Positions 45,197-54,865 of a DNA stretch of 64,000 nucleotides are shown in pieces. The DNA is from a virus. Made by a program: the position numbers and the translations under genes. Positions within the stretch are counted from its first letter, which is position 1, and each line of letters starts with the position of its first letter. The stretch covers positions 126,001 to 190,000 of IMG/VR virus record IMGVR_UViG_3300042731_006512, one strand, 5' to 3'. The notes beneath the pieces were generated by a model. That model worked only from the letters and a program-made list of their open reading frames with translations, made no database searches and was not told the origin of the DNA.

Positions 45197-47289
45197 AGAG
45201 AGTTTTTATTAGGTTGGTCTACAATATCAGGGTAGCATTCGCGGCGATAACCACACCACGCGCATTTCCAGTCTCCAATATATTCCCAAGGCTTAAGTTT
45301 ATCTTTTTTCCAAGCTTCATACTTGGTTTTGCCTACTTTACCTTTCTTAAAGAAGTCTTCAATCTTAGCAGGTGAATATTGAAGCTCATAATCACCAGGA
45401 GGAACTTCTTGTCTTTTTATATAACTATCTAACTGCTTATATCTTTTAAGAATATCATTTACAGTAAAATGTCTGTATACTTCTCCATCTACTACTGGAT
45501 AAATAAGCTCACCTTGTTCTAACAAACTAATCTTAAATGTTTTTCTTTTGGTTGTGTCACGAAAGAAATAAGCCATACGTCCATATGGAAACTGGTCTCG
45601 AAACTTCCAAAGATATACCAATAACTGTATCATCTGGCTAAGTTTTGGAGCGCCTTTTATTTTTTTATTGCCAAAGATTTCCCTTTCAGTCATATATCCA
45701 TAGCAACTTTTACAATTATGAGTAATAATACCACCAACCGTGTAAGTATTATCAGTATCTACCTCTACATTATAAACTTCTCCTATATAATCTTCTTTAT
45801 CTATTTCCCTAACTTGAGAAGCCCAGAATTTTTCACAATCAACAAGTTTTTTATTATTATATTTATCATTTTCTGACCAACTTACCGAATATATATATTC
45901 AGAATTGAATTCACTATCTTGCTTATCTTTATTTAAAGTGGGATGTTGATGACAATAAGCAGCAAGTTGAAAATAAAAAAAAGCTAAATGAGGAACAGCT
46001 GTAGTAATTTTCTTAATAGTTTTAGCATTTCCGCTAAGACAACCATCACCATCCCAGATACCACGCAACATATCCCAAAGATATGTCGGATTAACCAAAT
46101 CATACCAAATATGTTTAGTTCCGTCCTTTGTATTTCCAGGAATAATAGCTTTTATGAATCTAACAAAAGCTGAAGAATTGATATCCACATTTACTCCCTT
46201 AGATAATTCTCCTGTAGAATAATTTTTCAATTTCCTAACAAAAGCTTTCAACCCAAATTTTTTATTAATAATCTCTTGTAAACGCTCAATAATTTCTATC
46301 TCGTTTTCATGAAGACTAAAAGAAACAACACCATTAGACGCAGAACCTTCCGCTATATAAAGCCCTAATAACCAAACCAAATCTTTATCTATCTCAATAA
46401 AGATAGGGAATCCAACATTTTTGTATTGATTTTTATACTTAGAATATACACGATAATCCCCTTCAACTTCTTTATATTCAAAATTTAAATGCCAATCTTT
46501 GACAAGCTCTCTAAAATCATAATATTTTCTATTGTACGAAAAAAGGACCTTGGGGATACAAATATAATCTCCGATTTTTATATTTTTAGCATCTTTCCAT
46601 TTTGTGTTTAAAAAACTATATGTTCTCCTTTTATCATTCCTTTTCAACCTAGAGCACTTTATTTCCGCCGTCAATATTGGATGATTTTCAGTAAATTGGC
46701 CCCATAAACCATCATATTTACCACGAAAACGATAAATCTTACCAGAATAATTTTTAATCTGAACATTTTTAATTTTACACATATCACCTTTAGAATTAAT
46801 AGAATGTGTTGTTCGAAAAGAATTTTTATTGAAACGAGAAGGGATAGACTTAAAAGGATACAACCTATAATCATGACTTAAAAATAACGAATCCGGAGTA
46901 CAACATTCATATGGAACAATAACTCCAGTTGGCGGCTCAGCAATAAGTAAATCTATTTCACCAGATATATTATATTCTTTGTCATAAAAACGAATGTTAT
47001 TATCTACCCAAATACCGACTTCCTTAGCCTGAAGAACAATCTCTTCCTCTATCAACTTGCCCATTTTAAAAATCCATTCAGAATAAGCAGAAGTAGCAAC
47101 TTTTTCAAAACCACCGACCACGCGAAAATAAGAAGCTCTCAAACATCCACCTTCTGTAGTCAAGTCTCCATGCCTATCGCGAAACTGAACAGAAGCTTCT
47201 GATGGATAATAATGACTATTATCTGTGCCTGGCTTGAACCTTAGCCTTGTCATATGATTATCTAAAAACTCAAAAAAATCAAAGTCCAC
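45193..47289 (-). CDS. RecB/Cas4-family exonuclease with intein
   Basis: A 698-residue precursor starting at GTG 47289 behind AGAGG; 301 residues after splicing. GEIDLLIAEPPTGVIVPYE then CKS gives the D113...E-C-K nuclease core of the PD-(D/E)XK RecB family. Cys49 and C-terminal Cys676, Cys679, Cys685 (CAWCGYRREC) form the 4Fe-4S staple of Cas4/AddB proteins. Likely a 5'-3' or bidirectional exonuclease for end resection with RecA and the adjacent helicase. No Cas genes are near, so it is not part of a CRISPR locus. Confidence 0.85.
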   Translation of the reverse strand: MDFDFFEFLDNHMTRLRFKPGTDNSHYYPSEASVQFRDRHGDLTTEGGCLRASYFRVVGGFEKVATSAYSEWIFKMGKLIEEEIVLQAKEVGIWVDNNIRFYDKEYNISGEIDLLIAEPPTGVIVPYECCTPDSLFLSHDYRLYPFKSIPSRFNKNSFRTTHSINSKGDMCKIKNVQIKNYSGKIYRFRGKYDGLWGQFTENHPILTAEIKCSRLKRNDKRRTYSFLNTKWKDAKNIKIGDYICIPKVLFSYNRKYYDFRELVKDWHLNFEYKEVEGDYRVYSKYKNQYKNVGFPIFIEIDKDLVWLLGLYIAEGSASNGVVSFSLHENEIEIIERLQEIINKKFGLKAFVRKLKNYSTGELSKGVNVDINSSAFVRFIKAIIPGNTKDGTKHIWYDLVNPTYLWDMLRGIWDGDGCLSGNAKTIKKITTAVPHLAFFYFQLAAYCHQHPTLNKDKQDSEFNSEYIYSVSWSENDKYNNKKLVDCEKFWASQVREIDKEDYIGEVYNVEVDTDNTYTVGGIITHNCKSCYGYMTEREIFGNKKIKGAPKLSQMIQLLVYLWKFRDQFPYGRMAYFFRDTTKRKTFKISLLEQGELIYPVVDGEVYRHFTVNDILKRYKQLDSYIKRQEVPPGDYELQYSPAKIEDFFKKGKVGKTKYEAWKKDKLKPWEYIGDWKCAWCGYRRECYPDIVDQPNKNSL
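45715..46905 (-). mobile_element. LAGLIDADG intein inside the nuclease ExK motif
   Basis: Residues 129-525 of the precursor, 397 aa. It starts CCTPDSLFLS, where C1-x-x-P-D-S fits block A; block B is FTENHPILTAE; the homing endonuclease dodecapeptides are LLGLYIAEGS and MLRGIWDGDG; it ends GEVYNVEVDTDNTYTVGG and IITHN before Cys526. Taking the first Cys as intein residue 1 makes ligation give VPYE-CKS, which rebuilds the catalytic ExK; using the second Cys would spoil it. All core splicing residues are present. Confidence 0.93.
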
Positions 47290-47350
47290 TATATATACCT
47301 CTATTTGGTTATTTGTAATAGGTTAATAGTAACAAGAAACGGTTAGACTA

Positions 47351-47668
47351 TCAAGAGGAAGTTAGAGTTTCCCAGTCTGAGCCATTATACATTTCCATTT
47401 TACTTAAAGTGGTATTATATATTGTTGCCCCAGCTGTAACTGTTAGAGCATTTCTCTCTGTAGTGGTGTATCTCGGAGGATAAAGAACTCCTGTAGCATC
47501 AAGATTACCTACTTGGTCCTGAAGAGAAGTTACTTGTTGACTTATAACAGCAACAAGATTTTTTAGTTCGCGGCGTGTTGCTGTGTTATTCAAACTTGTT
47601 TGGAGTGTATTCACCCACAGTTCGATAGTCTCAATCCTTTGTTGAAGTTGTGTATTGGTAAGACTCAA
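47351..47668 (-). CDS. Tail-fibre-like or structural coiled-coil protein (105 aa)
   Basis: Residues 1-55 form a coiled coil (LQQRIETIELWVNTLQTSLN ... LQDQVGNL), followed by YPPRYTTTERNALTVTAGAT and IYNTTLSKMEMYNGSDWETL, a phrase typical of phage tail-fibre and neck-appendage ends (ERxALxxxxGxxIYNxT...W). Probably a trimeric virion or attachment protein fragment. It overlaps the upstream holin-like gene by four bases. Confidence 0.55.
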   Translation of the reverse strand: MSLTNTQLQQRIETIELWVNTLQTSLNNTATRRELKNLVAVISQQVTSLQDQVGNLDATGVLYPPRYTTTERNALTVTAGATIYNTTLSKMEMYNGSDWETLTSS

Positions 47669-47901
47669 TCTGCACCCCCTTCTTGCTGTTGTTCTAACTC
47701 CTTCAAATATACATCCTTAGTCATCGCTTTTTGTGCTACATTTGAACCCCAAAACAATGTTGTAATACTACCTAATGCAGAAGCAAATGCTATATAAGCA
47801 GATAGTGTTCCAGGAATAGTTACAGGAACAATAAAACCTAAAGTTAAAAGCATAATAGATAAATAGTATGCTTTTAGTTTTCTATTTTTTGATGGTTTCA
47901 T
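47665..47901 (-). CDS. Two-helix membrane protein, holin candidate
   Basis: A 78-residue protein with a basic N-terminus (KPSKNRKLKAYYLS), two membrane segments (about 15-33 and 36-54) with a short turn, and a charged acidic C-terminus (KELEQQQEGGAD). Size, topology and tail fit a class II holin. Next to an XhlA-like gene, which strengthens the call. Experimental proof would be needed to separate it from other small membrane proteins. Confidence 0.55.
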   Translation of the reverse strand: MKPSKNRKLKAYYLSIMLLTLGFIVPVTIPGTLSAYIAFASALGSITTLFWGSNVAQKAMTKDVYLKELEQQQEGGAD

Positions 47902-48169
47902 TTTTCATAGCAGCCTGAACTGGCTCAGTTGTATTTGATATTACTGTATAGCCAAGAGTAACACCAGCACCAACAAATAATGTTATTAATAAGATAATAA
48001 ACCTTTTAGTCCAAGATGTATCTCTTTTATTTGAAGCAAGTGATGTTTGAATATTTGTTATTTTATCGTCCATTTTATCCAACTGAAAACTAATCTTTTC
48101 TATACCTTTATCCATAGAATCTACTCTTGTCTCAACACGAGCAAGTCTCTCAAACACTTCCATTGACAT
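47882..48169 (-). CDS. XhlA-like coiled-coil membrane protein
   Basis: A 95-residue protein: residues 1-45 coiled coil (RLARVETRVDSMDKGIEKIS...), a charged linker, one membrane helix at about 55-75 (FIILLITLFVGAGVTLGYTV) and a short tail. This is the design of XhlA/hemolysin-type lysis accessory proteins of Gram-positive phages. Together with the holin candidate it may form the lysis membrane module, distant from the endolysin at 31610. Confidence 0.5.
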   Translation of the reverse strand: MSMEVFERLARVETRVDSMDKGIEKISFQLDKMDDKITNIQTSLASNKRDTSWTKRFIILLITLFVGAGVTLGYTVISNTTEPVQAAMKNETIKK

Positions 48170-48174
48170 AGAAA

Positions 48175-48852
48175 CTACCTACCTAAAAACTTATTTATTT
48201 CCGAAAAAGCTGGACTTACTGTCATATGATGGAACTTAGGAACTCCACCTATAACTACTCCAACAAGTTCTCCTTTATTATTCAAAACCGGCGCACCGCT
48301 TGAACCAAATAAAGTCGGCGCAGATAACGAAGCAGCAACTAAATCATTCTTATGTGATAAAAGCATTTCTTTTCCATAAAAACCTTCGGTCATTATATAA
48401 TCACCATCTCCAAAGAAACCAACAACATATACTCTATCTCCCATTAAAGGAGAAACTTTTGATAACTTTATAGGTTTTAATGGATTATTATTTATATATA
48501 ATATACACAAATCCTTACTTTCGTCAGAAATAGACACTTTCAACTCTTCTTTGTGATGTTCATAAGACATTTCTTTATTTAAAAAAGAAACTCTAAGAAA
48601 TACTGTAGGGTCTTTAAGTTCAGCACAAATATGACCAGCAGTAATAAGCTCGTGTTCACTTATAGCAAAACAAGTTCCATCTCCAATGTGTCGATATAAC
48701 TTACCTTTGTCTACTTTGATTTCAGCAGCAACAGATAACTTACAAACTGATTTATAAATATTTTTACCAAACATTTCTGGGCCAGTTTTTGAAGAATCTA
48801 CACAAAACAAAAATAAAAAAATAGAAAATACAAACGATAAAATCCTAAACAT
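48175..48852 (-). CDS. Secreted trypsin-like serine protease
   Basis: A 225-residue protein behind AAGGAGTAGTT. It has an N-terminal hydrophobic signal (residues 3-17) and the chymotrypsin-fold triad: His74 in ITAGH, Asp114 in SKDLCIL, Ser185 in GSSGAP (GxSGxP). VGVVIGG matches the strand after the Ser. No PDZ domain. It would act outside the cytoplasm, on envelope or virion proteins or on competing factors. Separate promoter at 48881. A protease of this kind is unusual among phage accessory genes. Confidence 0.8.
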   Translation of the reverse strand: MFRILSFVFSIFLFLFCVDSSKTGPEMFGKNIYKSVCKLSVAAEIKVDKGKLYRHIGDGTCFAISEHELITAGHICAELKDPTVFLRVSFLNKEMSYEHHKEELKVSISDESKDLCILYINNNPLKPIKLSKVSPLMGDRVYVVGFFGDGDYIMTEGFYGKEMLLSHKNDLVAASLSAPTLFGSSGAPVLNNKGELVGVVIGGVPKFHHMTVSPAFSEINKFLGR

Positions 48853-48880
48853 AACTACTCCTTAGTAAGAATACCTTTAT

Positions 48881-48909
48881 AGTATATCCCGGAAAAGATA
48901 AAATGAAAA
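48881..48909 (-). promoter_or_regulatory. Promoter for the protease/lysis/replication array
   Basis: On the minus strand TTTTCA (forward 48904-48909, 4 of 6), 17-base spacer, TATACT (forward 48881-48886, 5 of 6). Transcription would start around 48874, giving a leader of about 22 bases with the AAGGAG site before ATG 48852. It separates the glycan locus from the downstream protease genes. Confidence 0.5.
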
Positions 48910-48911
48910 GG

Positions 48912-49928
48912 TTAAACTGACAAAACCAAATCACAGATATAGTTAACTTGGTCTAATGTTAAATCTTGATGAACAGGAAGACAAATATTTCTTTCATATA
49001 GAGACTTAGCGTTTGTCAGACTTCCAAGTGGTTGATAATATTGAAGATACTGAACATTATTTTCATCTAGAATAGAACGGATTTTTAAAGCATGCGCCGA
49101 CTCAACAAAAATAGGAAATGTTTGATATACAGTAGAGTCCTTCCAACTTTCTAAACAAAAATCGCTTAGTATCTCCCTATAGAAAGAAGCGTTTTCTAAC
49201 CGTCTATCAATAGCAATATCAATATCTTCTAAAACAGAAAGTCCTATAGCACAAGAATAATCACTAAGTTTGGCATTCATCCCATAAGGAGAAAGATTTT
49301 TATCTTCATCAAAACCAAAGTTAATGAATGCTCTTGCTCTCTCTACATCGTCCTTACTACAAACTAAAGCACCACCTTCTCCTATAGAAAGTGTTTTTGT
49401 TGCATGGAAAGAAAAACAAAATACATCTCCATAACTACATATATCTTTGGTTCCAAATGAAGGCGCACCATCTATAATCAACTTTTTCCTTTGTGAGGCA
49501 AAAACAAAATCTTCTATCTTTTTAAGATTTGGAACATTTGATAAAGCTGTTGTAGCTACTACGGTGTCACAATGATTAAATCTATCTAACTGGTCTAAAT
49601 CTAAACAACCAGTTTTCAAATCTACATCAGCTATTTCACAAAATACTCCCTGAATCTCAGCAGCTTGTAATGTGGATGGAAATGTATACGAAGGTAATAC
49701 ACAAGTATCTGTATCTAAAATATTATATGCTGTCATAAGAGCAGTGTGCCCAGAAGAAGTTAAAACAATATCTTTATCTTCTGGTAAGTTTAGATAAACT
49801 TTAAGTTTTTCAACAAACTTCCAATAGACTGGCCCAAAGTTAGAAATACGACCAGTCTGAAAACTCTTAGACAAATACTTTTCTACTTTATTAAAATCAG
49901 GATATACAGGCGAACAGATTTTAATCAT
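48912..49928 (-). CDS. DegT/DnrJ/EryC1-type sugar aminotransferase
   Basis: A 338-residue PLP enzyme, start ATG 49928 in an ATGA overlap. LTSSGHTALMTAY binds the cofactor phosphate, VLPSYTFPSTLQA and IIDGAPSFG form the substrate and pyridine sites, and SFHATKTLSIGEGGALV holds the PLP-binding Lys. The family transfers an amino group to keto-sugar nucleotides. It is the last enzyme of a three-gene NDP-sugar module with the epimerase and dehydratase upstream. About 30 residues shorter than typical members, mainly at the C-terminus. Confidence 0.87.
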   Translation of the reverse strand: MIKICSPVYPDFNKVEKYLSKSFQTGRISNFGPVYWKFVEKLKVYLNLPEDKDIVLTSSGHTALMTAYNILDTDTCVLPSYTFPSTLQAAEIQGVFCEIADVDLKTGCLDLDQLDRFNHCDTVVATTALSNVPNLKKIEDFVFASQRKKLIIDGAPSFGTKDICSYGDVFCFSFHATKTLSIGEGGALVCSKDDVERARAFINFGFDEDKNLSPYGMNAKLSDYSCAIGLSVLEDIDIAIDRRLENASFYREILSDFCLESWKDSTVYQTFPIFVESAHALKIRSILDENNVQYLQYYQPLGSLTNAKSLYERNICLPVHQDLTLDQVNYICDLVLSV

Positions 49929-50467
49929 AAAAGCTCCGTATTTTTTAATGCTGGCGCACATTGGTCTTTAACCGATAACAAAGGTTTCTCTATAGGCCAA
50001 ATAATACCTATATCTATATCATTCCAACAAATACATCTATCATGCTCTTTAGAATAATATCCAGTTTGTCTATAAAAAACATTTGCTATATCAGATAATA
50101 CAGCAAATCCATGCGCAAATCCAGATGGTATCCATAACATAGCATCTCCATTATCTAATACAGCAGCAGTCCATTGACTAAATGTAGGTGAAGTCTTACG
50201 TATATCTACAGCTACATCATAGATTACTCCATGTGGGCAAGAAACAAGCTTTCCTGTTGTTTGCGGATGTGCCTGATAATGAAGACCTCTTACAGTCCCC
50301 TTAACAGACATAGAATAGTTTTCTTGAACAAAAGGTCCTATACCTTGTTTTAAAAATAAGTCCTTTTTATATACTTCAGAAAAAGACCCGCGTGCATCCT
50401 GATATCGTTCACATTTTACAAGAAGAACATCCTGTAGAGAGGTTTGCTGAAAAGTAAAGTTCATCAA
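49925..50467 (-). CDS. rfbC: dTDP-4-dehydrorhamnose 3,5-epimerase-like protein
   Basis: A 180-residue cupin enzyme of the RmlC/RfbC family: GSFSEVYKKDLF, RGLHYQAHPQTTGKLVSC, GVIYDVAVDIRKTSPTF, LWIPSGFAHGFAVLSDIA, FYRQTGYYSKEHDRCICWND. The catalytic His in RGLHYQ and the Tyr/Asp region are kept. It epimerises 4-keto-6-deoxy sugar nucleotides, here probably the product of the adjacent dehydratase. Overlaps both neighbours by four bases. Confidence 0.9.
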   Translation of the reverse strand: MMNFTFQQTSLQDVLLVKCERYQDARGSFSEVYKKDLFLKQGIGPFVQENYSMSVKGTVRGLHYQAHPQTTGKLVSCPHGVIYDVAVDIRKTSPTFSQWTAAVLDNGDAMLWIPSGFAHGFAVLSDIANVFYRQTGYYSKEHDRCICWNDIDIGIIWPIEKPLLSVKDQCAPALKNTELL

Positions 50468-51435
50468 TGAATATAGAATAATCTTTTTCGAAAATCTGGA
50501 TTAGTTTTATATTGCCTATACCATTCATAAGCTTCTTTTAAACCCTTATCTATTGGGTATTTACATTGCCATCCAAGCCGTTCTAGTTTAGAAGCATCGA
50601 GATACTGCTCTTTTATTTCTTTAAAACCGGTCTTATCAATAACTTCGGGCTCTCCATCAAATCCAGCAACCTCGCATATTTTTTTAACCGTCTCATAAAC
50701 CGTTAAATAACCCGAGCCACCTACTAAATAGACTTCTCCAACCCCACCTTTTTCTGCTACTGTTAAATAGGCATCAACAACATCTTCCGCCCAAAGAAAC
50801 TCGCGTTTATATTCACCTACACCTTTGTAAATAACCGGTGCTTTCCCTTCTATACACCTAATCATCGACCGAGGAATAAGACGAGATATATTTAAATCAT
50901 GGCCATAAATATTTCCTGCACGAATAATAGAAACATCCAATCCTGTGCGCCAAGCATATTCTTGAGAAATCATATCCATACAAGCTTTTGATGTAGAATA
51001 CGGGTCTGGAGATGGTTGAACCAACATATCGGCAGTATAAGGAAGATTAGTATATGTTCCCATTGCTTTATCGCTGGACTTTGAAACAATCTTCTTTACA
51101 CCGGTCTCCAATGCAGCTTGGAGAACCTTTACAGTGCCCATAACATTGACGTCGTATGTAGAAAGAGCATCTTTAACAGACTGACCTACAATAGTTACTG
51201 CAGCCAAATGGAAAACGGTATCAATAGAATAGCGGCTCATAGTATAACGTAAAAAATCTATATCCCGAATATCACCATAAGCTACAGAGATACGGTCAAG
51301 GACATCCCGCCGACATCTAAAGTTTCTATCTTTCACGATACCGACTACGTGATAATCTTTCCCCGAGTTTACCAAACGATTGGCAAGATGAGAAGCCATA
51401 AGACCTGCCGCACCGGTTATAAGGATATTTTTCAT
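50464..51435 (-). CDS. NDP-sugar 4,6-dehydratase (CDP-glucose 4,6-dehydratase-like)
   Basis: A 323-residue short-chain dehydrogenase, start ATG 51435 behind GGAGG. NAD-binding ITGAAGLMASHLA near the N-terminus, SSDKAMG and PYSTSKACMDMI giving the Ser/Thr-Asp-Lys and YxxxK catalytic elements, and RAGNIYGHDLNISRLIPR. The SDK motif and the last one resemble RfbG-type CDP-glucose dehydratases more than RmlB. It makes the 4-keto-6-deoxy intermediate used by the epimerase and aminotransferase that follow. Confidence 0.85.
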   Translation of the reverse strand: MKNILITGAAGLMASHLANRLVNSGKDYHVVGIVKDRNFRCRRDVLDRISVAYGDIRDIDFLRYTMSRYSIDTVFHLAAVTIVGQSVKDALSTYDVNVMGTVKVLQAALETGVKKIVSKSSDKAMGTYTNLPYTADMLVQPSPDPYSTSKACMDMISQEYAWRTGLDVSIIRAGNIYGHDLNISRLIPRSMIRCIEGKAPVIYKGVGEYKREFLWAEDVVDAYLTVAEKGGVGEVYLVGGSGYLTVYETVKKICEVAGFDGEPEVIDKTGFKEIKEQYLDASKLERLGWQCKYPIDKGLKEAYEWYRQYKTNPDFRKRLFYIH

Positions 51436-52337
51436 CAAACCTCCATACCTTCTGGTTTCTCTTCTGGATGTAAAAACTTAAAGTAATACTGAGGTAAAGC
51501 GCGCACTTCATTGTAATCACTAAATAAATAATCTGGATGCTCTCTAAAATAGTCACTTCCTTCTTGAAGATTATTCCACCATTTTACCATCCAATCTTTT
51601 AGTTTTGAATGAATATTTCCAACAACTAATAACCTATCCAAATCTGGAAAGGTCTGAACTTGTGAATATACTTCTTTAACAATAGAATGTAACTCATGCC
51701 ACTCTTCTCTGCGTTGAATATCCTGGTCGCTACGCCATATTCCGTATGTCCAATAGTTGCGAGAAGCATTTCTATATTCATCTTCTAACGACTTAATATG
51801 ATAATAAACTTCGTGATCTTTGGAGTGAATGATGCGGTTGTTTTGGTAGTTTATGAGACACTGATGAGAGCCGCTCTCTGGGTCTGCTGAAATATATTTC
51901 ATTCCTGGCGCGCGCCGAAAAAAAATCTGCCGATAATAGTTACAAGGCCCCATATCTTGACCCTCTGATATAGGATTACACCTAAAACCTACACAACAAT
52001 ATTTTTCTCCATGGTTTGAGTTATTTATATAGTCATCTAAACTCTCAAGCATCGGGTCTGAAGGAACCTCATCGTCGTCAACTACTAATATCCATCCATC
52101 TTGTATCTGTTGAAGATAAGCATTCCAAGAAGCAGCAAAGTTATCACGCCATTTATAATAATAAATCTCTACTTTTTCGCCTAGAGATTTAAGATAGTTC
52201 TCTGTTTTTTCATGTCTCTCACCTATAACAATCACTGCTCTATCTACAAACGGAAGAACTTTTGGAAGTAGAACTTGAAGTCTATCTAAATGAGGTTTAG
52301 TCACACAAGCAAGAGTCAAGTTTTCGTTTCTACTCAT
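51435..52337 (-). CDS. Glycosyltransferase, GT-A type
   Basis: A 300-residue protein with a family-2-like core: LPKVLPFVDRAVIVIGERHE, FAASWNAYLQQIQDGWILVV and DDDEVPSD, the DxD-type metal motif. The C-terminal half is rich in Trp and Tyr. Translationally coupled to neighbours on both sides. Donor and acceptor sugars are unknown. Confidence 0.75.
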   Translation of the reverse strand: MSRNENLTLACVTKPHLDRLQVLLPKVLPFVDRAVIVIGERHEKTENYLKSLGEKVEIYYYKWRDNFAASWNAYLQQIQDGWILVVDDDEVPSDPMLESLDDYINNSNHGEKYCCVGFRCNPISEGQDMGPCNYYRQIFFRRAPGMKYISADPESGSHQCLINYQNNRIIHSKDHEVYYHIKSLEDEYRNASRNYWTYGIWRSDQDIQRREEWHELHSIVKEVYSQVQTFPDLDRLLVVGNIHSKLKDWMVKWWNNLQEGSDYFREHPDYLFSDYNEVRALPQYYFKFLHPEEKPEGMEV

Positions 52338-53095
52338 TTTATCTCCTGAAAATCAATAAATCCATTTTCGTAAAGAAAACGCGGCGGAATATATTTTTGT
52401 GTAATCGATTTCTTAAACCAAAACCACATACGAGAATCAATATTATATAAACAACAACTATATTTCCATTGGTCAAACAATATTCGCATAGCTTGATTAG
52501 TATACACAACTGAATGAACGGGGACAAGATAAAACCAACTTGGGTCCCTAGGAACTTCTTCACACACAAGAGTATGAAGAGCTAGCACTCCAGAATCAGA
52601 TACAAGATTATTTACTTCATCAAGCCAGTCCCGATTTCTAACATGTTCAAAAAAGGATGTATTAATAACAAGCTTAAACTTTTTATTTAAAAATCCACAG
52701 TTATCTTGAAACTCAGTATATTTATCAAAACCTACACAATAATCATACGAATCATTGAATCTTTCTATTAACCTACCGTCACCACATGCATAGTCTAAAC
52801 AAAAACTAGTATCCACTATTCCTAAAACACTAAGTTCTATCAAATCAGCAACCTGTCTATCTATTCTTTTATTCCAGTTAGGGTCTAAATCAAACTCTGG
52901 CTTGCCAAAAAAAGAAGAATGAAATAGATTGTTTAACTCTTCCCATTGTTTAAGTGGCATTTCTAATAGTTCGCGAGCTACTACTAAACCACATTGATTA
53001 CATTTCTCATAATGAACCTTATCAAGAGAATATTCTCCGTTAAAATCTTTAATAAAATAACTTTCTAAATCATACCCACAAACTAAACAGTTCAT
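52334..53095 (-). CDS. Zinc-ribbon SAM-dependent methyltransferase
   Basis: A 253-residue protein. CLVCGYDLES...CNQCG at residues 3-35 is a zinc ribbon of the sort found at the start of sugar C-methyltransferases and related enzymes; LDYACGDGRLIERF near residue 103 is the SAM-binding motif I, and FKLVINTSFFEHV motif II/post-II. It probably methylates a sugar or sugar nucleotide made by this locus. Confidence 0.75.
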   Translation of the reverse strand: MNCLVCGYDLESYFIKDFNGEYSLDKVHYEKCNQCGLVVARELLEMPLKQWEELNNLFHSSFFGKPEFDLDPNWNKRIDRQVADLIELSVLGIVDTSFCLDYACGDGRLIERFNDSYDYCVGFDKYTEFQDNCGFLNKKFKLVINTSFFEHVRNRDWLDEVNNLVSDSGVLALHTLVCEEVPRDPSWFYLVPVHSVVYTNQAMRILFDQWKYSCCLYNIDSRMWFWFKKSITQKYIPPRFLYENGFIDFQEIK

Positions 53096-53931
53096 TGTTT
53101 CCTCGGCAATGTTAAAAAAACAGGAATCTTTTTATATCCAAGAGCTAATAAAGCAGCTACTCTATGCGCACTCATAACTTGGATTTTATCTTCCAACTGA
53201 ATGCAATGTATATACTCTCTATAAAAAGGACCATCTGCATATCCCCATTCTTTAATAGATTCATATATAGCAAATAAATATTGTTTATCTAAATCCTCAG
53301 GAACTTCACCAAACTTGAATACAAAAGATTTATCCATTTCTCTTTGTATATTTTCAAAATCATTCAAACGAATAAACCATTTAACGCTAGCTTTTAATCT
53401 ACCAACATCTGTAGCTTTTATTTTTGGAAACAATCCCTTTTTATAGTCATCTAAAAAAGGAAGATATTCAGTATTAACATGCGCCGGTAAAATAATATTA
53501 CTATCAGTAATATCAATAGTAGAACAACACTCAGAATAAAACTCTACTAATGATTCTTTAAAAAAGTTAGCTAAGGCCTCAAAATCTATTTGAGGTAAAT
53601 GTATCCTAAGATTTCCAATATGTATGTGGATTAATCCACCCTTAGTAAGTTCTATTGCCCAGCGATTATATTGAAGAGAAGAGTTAGGAAGTTTCTGCCC
53701 AGATAAAAGTTGCATAAACTCAGACTGTTTTGGGAATCCTTGTTTTTCCAACTTCTCGAAAGCTACCTTAAATAAAGGATATATCTTTTTAAAATCTTCA
53801 ACTGTCCAAATAAGCCTTAGATTATCAGAGTGAAAATGAATACACTCTTCTAGTTCCAACCTTACAGGAGCAGCGTTCTTATAATAATAAGGCCCTTCTG
53901 CCTCTGCTAACATAGCTTCATTAAGACCCAT
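53092..53931 (-). CDS. Unknown protein of the glycan locus with ParB-like C-terminus
   Basis: A 279-residue protein. Most of it is not recognised, but the final 45 residues, YIHCIQLEDKIQVMSAHRVA and ALLALGYKKIPVFLTLPRKQ, match the ParB/Srx-like pattern '...xGxHRxxAaxxxGxxxIPV'. In glycan loci such proteins are thought to act as nucleotide-dependent enzymes or kinases rather than in partitioning. Coupled on both sides to sugar genes, which argues for a role in glycan synthesis. Confidence 0.5.
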   Translation of the reverse strand: MGLNEAMLAEAEGPYYYKNAAPVRLELEECIHFHSDNLRLIWTVEDFKKIYPLFKVAFEKLEKQGFPKQSEFMQLLSGQKLPNSSLQYNRWAIELTKGGLIHIHIGNLRIHLPQIDFEALANFFKESLVEFYSECCSTIDITDSNIILPAHVNTEYLPFLDDYKKGLFPKIKATDVGRLKASVKWFIRLNDFENIQREMDKSFVFKFGEVPEDLDKQYLFAIYESIKEWGYADGPFYREYIHCIQLEDKIQVMSAHRVAALLALGYKKIPVFLTLPRKQ

Positions 53932-53939
53932 TTAAGACC

Positions 53940-54863
<924 letters not shown>

Positions 54864-54865
54864 TC

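Noticed and set aside
38620-47289. CRISPR-Cas locus (Cas4-like genes)
   Set aside because: No direct-repeat array, Cas1, Cas2 or other Cas gene is visible in the window. Cas4-like nucleases are common in phage recombination modules.
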